Shown: positions 53,331 to 53,766 of the stretch, piece by piece
Layout: each line of letters opens with the position of its first letter
How positions within the stretch are numbered: position 1 is the stretch's first letter
Origin: Stenotrophomonas maltophilia
GTDB taxonomy: Bacteria > Pseudomonadota > Gammaproteobacteria > Xanthomonadales > Xanthomonadaceae
NCBI RefSeq assembly: GCF_013464485.1
Contig: NZ_RAUX01000024.1
Coordinates: 1 to 53,766 of the forward strand
DNA length: 53,766 nucleotides
Direction: 5' to 3'
Made by a program: the position numbers and the translations under genes
Notes under the pieces: generated by a model
The model's database searches: none
What the model was told of the DNA's origin: nothing
Seen by the model: the letters and a program-made list of their open reading frames with translations, nothing else

Positions 53331-53499
53331 CGGTGGTCCTTGCAGGTGTCGCACGCCGCAGCAACGGCATGCAGCGCCGGCATCGGTCTACGCCGAAGCG
53401 GCAGGTGGGGGTGGGGGCTGCAGGAGGGCCGGCAGCGCGGCCATTGTACGTGCGCTGCGCGGCAAGGTCCCGTCACGCGGGCGGCCTGGCGCTTGATAC

Positions 53500-53532
53500 A
53501 AAAAAACCCGGAGGACAGTGATGTCTTCCAGG
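53500..53532 (-). terminator. Terminator of tRNA-Pro
   Basis: On the minus strand an 11-bp stem (CCTGGAAGACA with TGTCCTCCGGG, one mismatch, one wobble) closes on TCAC and is followed by seven T. A second hairpin, GACCAC with GTGGTC on a TTCG loop, sits at 53542-53557 and overlaps the tRNA 3' end. Confidence 0.8.
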
Positions 53533-53552
53533 CTTCTTGGTGACCACCGAAG

Positions 53553-53629
<77 letters not shown>

Positions 53630-53642
53630 AAGGGAGCCGCCT

Positions 53643-53671
53643 ATTTTAGCGATTCACCCCGATGGCGGCAA
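53643..53671 (-). promoter_or_regulatory. Promoter of tRNA-Pro
   Basis: On the minus strand TTGCCG (53671-53666) and TAAAAT (53648-53643) are 17 bp apart. A GC-rich discriminator (GGCGGC) follows, as in stable-RNA promoters under stringent control. A 9-bp inverted repeat, ATTCACCCC/GGGGTGAAT (53652-53680), overlaps the spacer and -35. Confidence 0.7.
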
Positions 53672-53723
53672 GGGGTGAATGCTGTTTTCTTCACACTGCC
53701 GAAGCAGTGCCACTTCAGGGAAC

Positions 53724-53752
53724 AAAAAAGCCTGGACGACTTCACCAGGCTT
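53724..53752 (-). terminator. Terminator of a gene beyond the right edge
   Basis: AAGCCTGG and CCAGGCTT form an 8-bp stem followed by a T run on the minus strand. It must end a leftward transcript that begins outside the window. Another hairpin, CACTGC/GCAGTG on CGAA, lies at 53695-53710. Confidence 0.75.
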
Positions 53753-53766
53753 CAATGCGACCACTT

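Noticed and set aside
52020-53543. 507-codon plus-strand frame over the MFS gene
   Set aside because: Gln/Arg/His-rich antisense shadow of a clear membrane transporter on the minus strand.

Overview
This is a high-GC chromosomal segment from a member of the Xanthomonadaceae, most likely the Stenotrophomonas maltophilia complex. Four things point there: the xanthomonad-type arginine pathway (N-acetylornithine carbamoyltransferase, acetylcitrulline deacetylase and a fused NAG synthase/kinase) joined to proBA; many GTAG-headed SMAG-type palindromes between genes; a DksA-like protein with a histone-H1-like tail; and housekeeping proteins that read as Stenotrophomonas/Xanthomonas orthologues. I see no prophage, insertion sequence, CRISPR array or rRNA.

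Layout. (1) 1-10.3 kb: xseA and queG run leftward; nnr, tsaE, amiC, mutL, a DUF1684 lipoprotein and a TraB/GumN-like protein run rightward. queG and nnr diverge from a 23-bp gap. (2) 10.3-15.3 kb: phaR, phbB and gluQ run leftward, htpX rightward and suhB leftward; the 720-bp gap between htpX and suhB holds two inverted copies of a structured repeat. (3) 15.3-24.7 kb: trmJ, a two-gene periplasmic-sensor plus GGDEF/EAL module, epmB with divergent efp, then mtaD-ubiG-gph and a phytoene-synthase-like gene. (4) 24.7-35 kb: a leucine-rich protein behind a 12-G tract, an M23 peptidase, dihydroorotase, yidD, the dksA-like gene, a 680-bp repeat-filled gap, an MFS transporter, sufE, cysS and a small secreted protein. 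(5) 35-46 kb: one long arg-pro operon (argF', argG, GNAT, argE', argAB, GNAT, argC, argH, yciI-like, proB, proA). (6) 46-53.8 kb: pgaABCD for poly-N-acetylglucosamine, an MFS transporter and tRNA-Pro(CGG).

How the genes work together. The arg operon covers glutamate to arginine through acetylated intermediates and is preceded by what looks like a transcription attenuator: a short Arg-rich leader peptide, an antiterminator segment and an intrinsic terminator. The pga operon carries a perfect CRP/Clp-type site between its best -35 and -10, and its synthase pair is of the c-di-GMP-responsive type; the window also encodes a c-di-GMP turnover enzyme paired with a periplasmic binding protein. EpmB and EF-P form a modification pair. 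PhaR and PhbB belong to polyhydroxyalkanoate metabolism.

The most novel-looking item is a dispersed element of about 190 nt, present three times (13.8, 14.1 and 30.6 kb). Its three stem-loops keep their pairing by compensatory base changes while the encoded amino acids change, so it looks like a structured nucleic-acid element rather than a gene. Other candidates are a back-to-back leaderless promoter (queG/nnr), a likely phase-variable homopolymer, and terminator-like hairpins inside the efp leader.
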